A DNA stretch of 5,635 bases, taken from Bacteroidales bacterium Bact_07 (GTDB lineage: Bacteria; Bacteroidota; Bacteroidia; Bacteroidales; Tenuifilaceae). The notes beneath the pieces were generated by a model that saw only the letters and a list, made by a program, of their open reading frames with translations, was not told the DNA's origin and did not search any database. A program made the translations under genes and the position numbers. Positions 4,783-5,635 of the stretch are shown here, in pieces. Location of the stretch: the NCBI GenBank assembly GCA_001603415.1, contig LUYY01000065.1, positions 1 through 5,635 on the forward strand. Reading direction: 5' to 3'. Numbering within the stretch: position 1 is the first letter of the stretch; each line of letters starts with the position of its first letter.

Positions 4783-5635
4783 ATGCGAGTTAATTTTTTT
4801 CTTTTTCTTCTTGTAGTTCAAAATACCTTTTCCCAAAGTATAAACCATTGGGAAACTGCTATTTACCCAAGTGATAATTGGCGGTATAGGGTTAATGAAA
4901 CAGCAACGCCTAATGGTTGGTACTTGCCAAACTTTGACGATAGCCAGTGGCCACAAGGCCCTGGAGGGTTTGGTTATGGCGATAACGACGATGGCACAAC
5001 CGTTCCAAACTGCATATCGGTGAGCATCAGGACAACCTTCAATGTAGCCAATACCAATGAAATAGCAATGGCCGTTCTAAGTGTAGATTACGATGATGCC
5101 TTTATTGCATGGCTTAATGGCGTTGAAATAGCCCGCTCAGCAGGCTTGCAGGGAGTAAATGTAAACTGGGATACGCCTTCGTCGGAGAACCGTGAGGCTG
5201 TGATGTACACAGGCGGTAAGCCAACCGATTTTCTGATAAAAAAAGATATACTTGCAAGCGCTTTAAGGAATGGCATTAATGTTTTGGCCATTGAGGTTCA
5301 TAATACAAGTATTGGCTCATCGGATTTGACCATTATTCCGTACTTGTCGTTAGGCATTACCGTAAGTAATACATACTACCAGCCCACCCCCGATTGGTTT
5401 AACCCACCTGTAACCGCACTCAGTAGCAACCTGCCCATTGTGATTATTGACACCCATGGGCAAACCATACAATCGGACAACAAGATAGTGGCAACCATGA
5501 AGGTTGTTGATAAACGGACTAAGCCCAATAGCATTACCGACAATGAGTTCACCTATAACGGATCAATTCATTTTGAGTATCGTGGACAATCGTCGCTTTG
5601 GAACGATTGGCCGAAAAAAAACTATAATGTGGAGC
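4783..5635 (+). CDS. Secreted CotH-kinase family protein, N-terminal part (truncated by window end)
   Basis: The first 284 codons, open to the window edge. Residues 1-18 are a signal peptide (M-R-V-N-F-F-L-F-L-L, cleavage near S17-Q18). Residues about 22-190 look like a galactose-binding-type beta-sandwich: D-N-W-R-Y at 31-35, an F-D-D-S-Q-W motif, G-F-G-Y-G-D, and W-L-N-G-V-E-I-A. From about 217 the sequence matches the start of Bacteroidota CotH proteins: L-P-I-V-I-I-D-T-x-G (217-226), a K-I-x-A-x-M-K-V stretch, then E-Y-R-G-Q-S-S (265-271) and P-K-K-N-Y (277-281), which recall the I-R-G-N-S-S and P-K-K-x-Y motifs of the family. CotH of Bacillus is an atypical protein kinase acting on spore coat proteins; in Bacteroidota the homologues are usually secreted, often by the type IX system, with unknown substrates. 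The kinase catalytic residues and any C-terminal sorting domain would lie beyond the window. Confidence 0.85.
   Translation, partial: MRVNFFLFLLVVQNTFSQSINHWETAIYPSDNWRYRVNETATPNGWYLPNFDDSQWPQGPGGFGYGDNDDGTTVPNCISVSIRTTFNVANTNEIAMAVLSVDYDDAFIAWLNGVEIARSAGLQGVNVNWDTPSSENREAVMYTGGKPTDFLIKKDILASALRNGINVLAIEVHNTSIGSSDLTIIPYLSLGITVSNTYYQPTPDWFNPPVTALSSNLPIVIIDTHGQTIQSDNKIVATMKVVDKRTKPNSITDNEFTYNGSIHFEYRGQSSLWNDWPKKNYNVE

Noticed and set aside
1..5635. tRNA, rRNA, riboswitch, CRISPR array, transposase or phage genes.
   Set aside because: Inspection of both strands showed no cloverleaf, no regularly spaced repeats, no mobile-element reading frame and no conserved riboswitch core.

Overview
The window reads as chromosomal DNA from a member of the Bacteroidota, about 40% G+C and most likely a Bacteroidales/Marinilabiliales- or Cytophagales-type genome; the order is inference. 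The pointers are intergenic matches to the Bacteroidota sigma -7 element TAnnTTTG, absence of Shine-Dalgarno sequences before the starts, a CarboxypepD_reg-like protein, a lipoprotein with an acidic stretch after the lipobox Cys as in Bacteroidota surface lipoproteins, a MORN_2 repeat protein and a secreted CotH-type protein. All six recognisable genes lie on the + strand; the sixth runs off the right edge. No RNA gene, CRISPR array, insertion sequence or phage gene is visible.

Left part (1-2102), envelope genes: a free-standing secreted CarboxypepD_reg-like domain protein (177-518) and a 447-residue surface lipoprotein of a conserved Bacteroidota beta-helix-like family (707-2050). Each has a clear intrinsic terminator (549-580; 2071-2102) and a candidate promoter, so they are probably separate transcription units. 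Their upstream regions carry short direct repeats (80-101; 592-615) that could be regulator sites. At the extreme left edge there is either the tail of a terminator from an upstream gene or the promoter and start of a divergent minus-strand gene.

Middle part (2103-4604): a small exported MORN_2 repeat protein (2146-2604), then two genes 5 bases apart: a DHRS7-like short-chain dehydrogenase (2689-3486) and a two-domain vicinal oxygen chelate (VOC) protein (3492-4568), ending at a strong terminator (4570-4604). The MORN gene has no recognisable terminator. The 84-base gap before the SDR gene holds a long inverted repeat whose right arm takes in the first two bases of the SDR start codon. This is the most unusual non-coding structure in the window.

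Right part (4605-5635): a 178-base spacer with small dyads and a good -7 element, then the first 284 codons of a secreted CotH-family protein with an N-terminal beta-sandwich region. Overall the window combines cell-surface/secreted proteins with one putative two-gene metabolic operon (SDR-VOC) of unknown substrate. I see no defence system or mobile element. The points most worth following up are the start-codon hairpin, the SDR-VOC pair with its unequal metal sites, and the possible shared upstream repeats.
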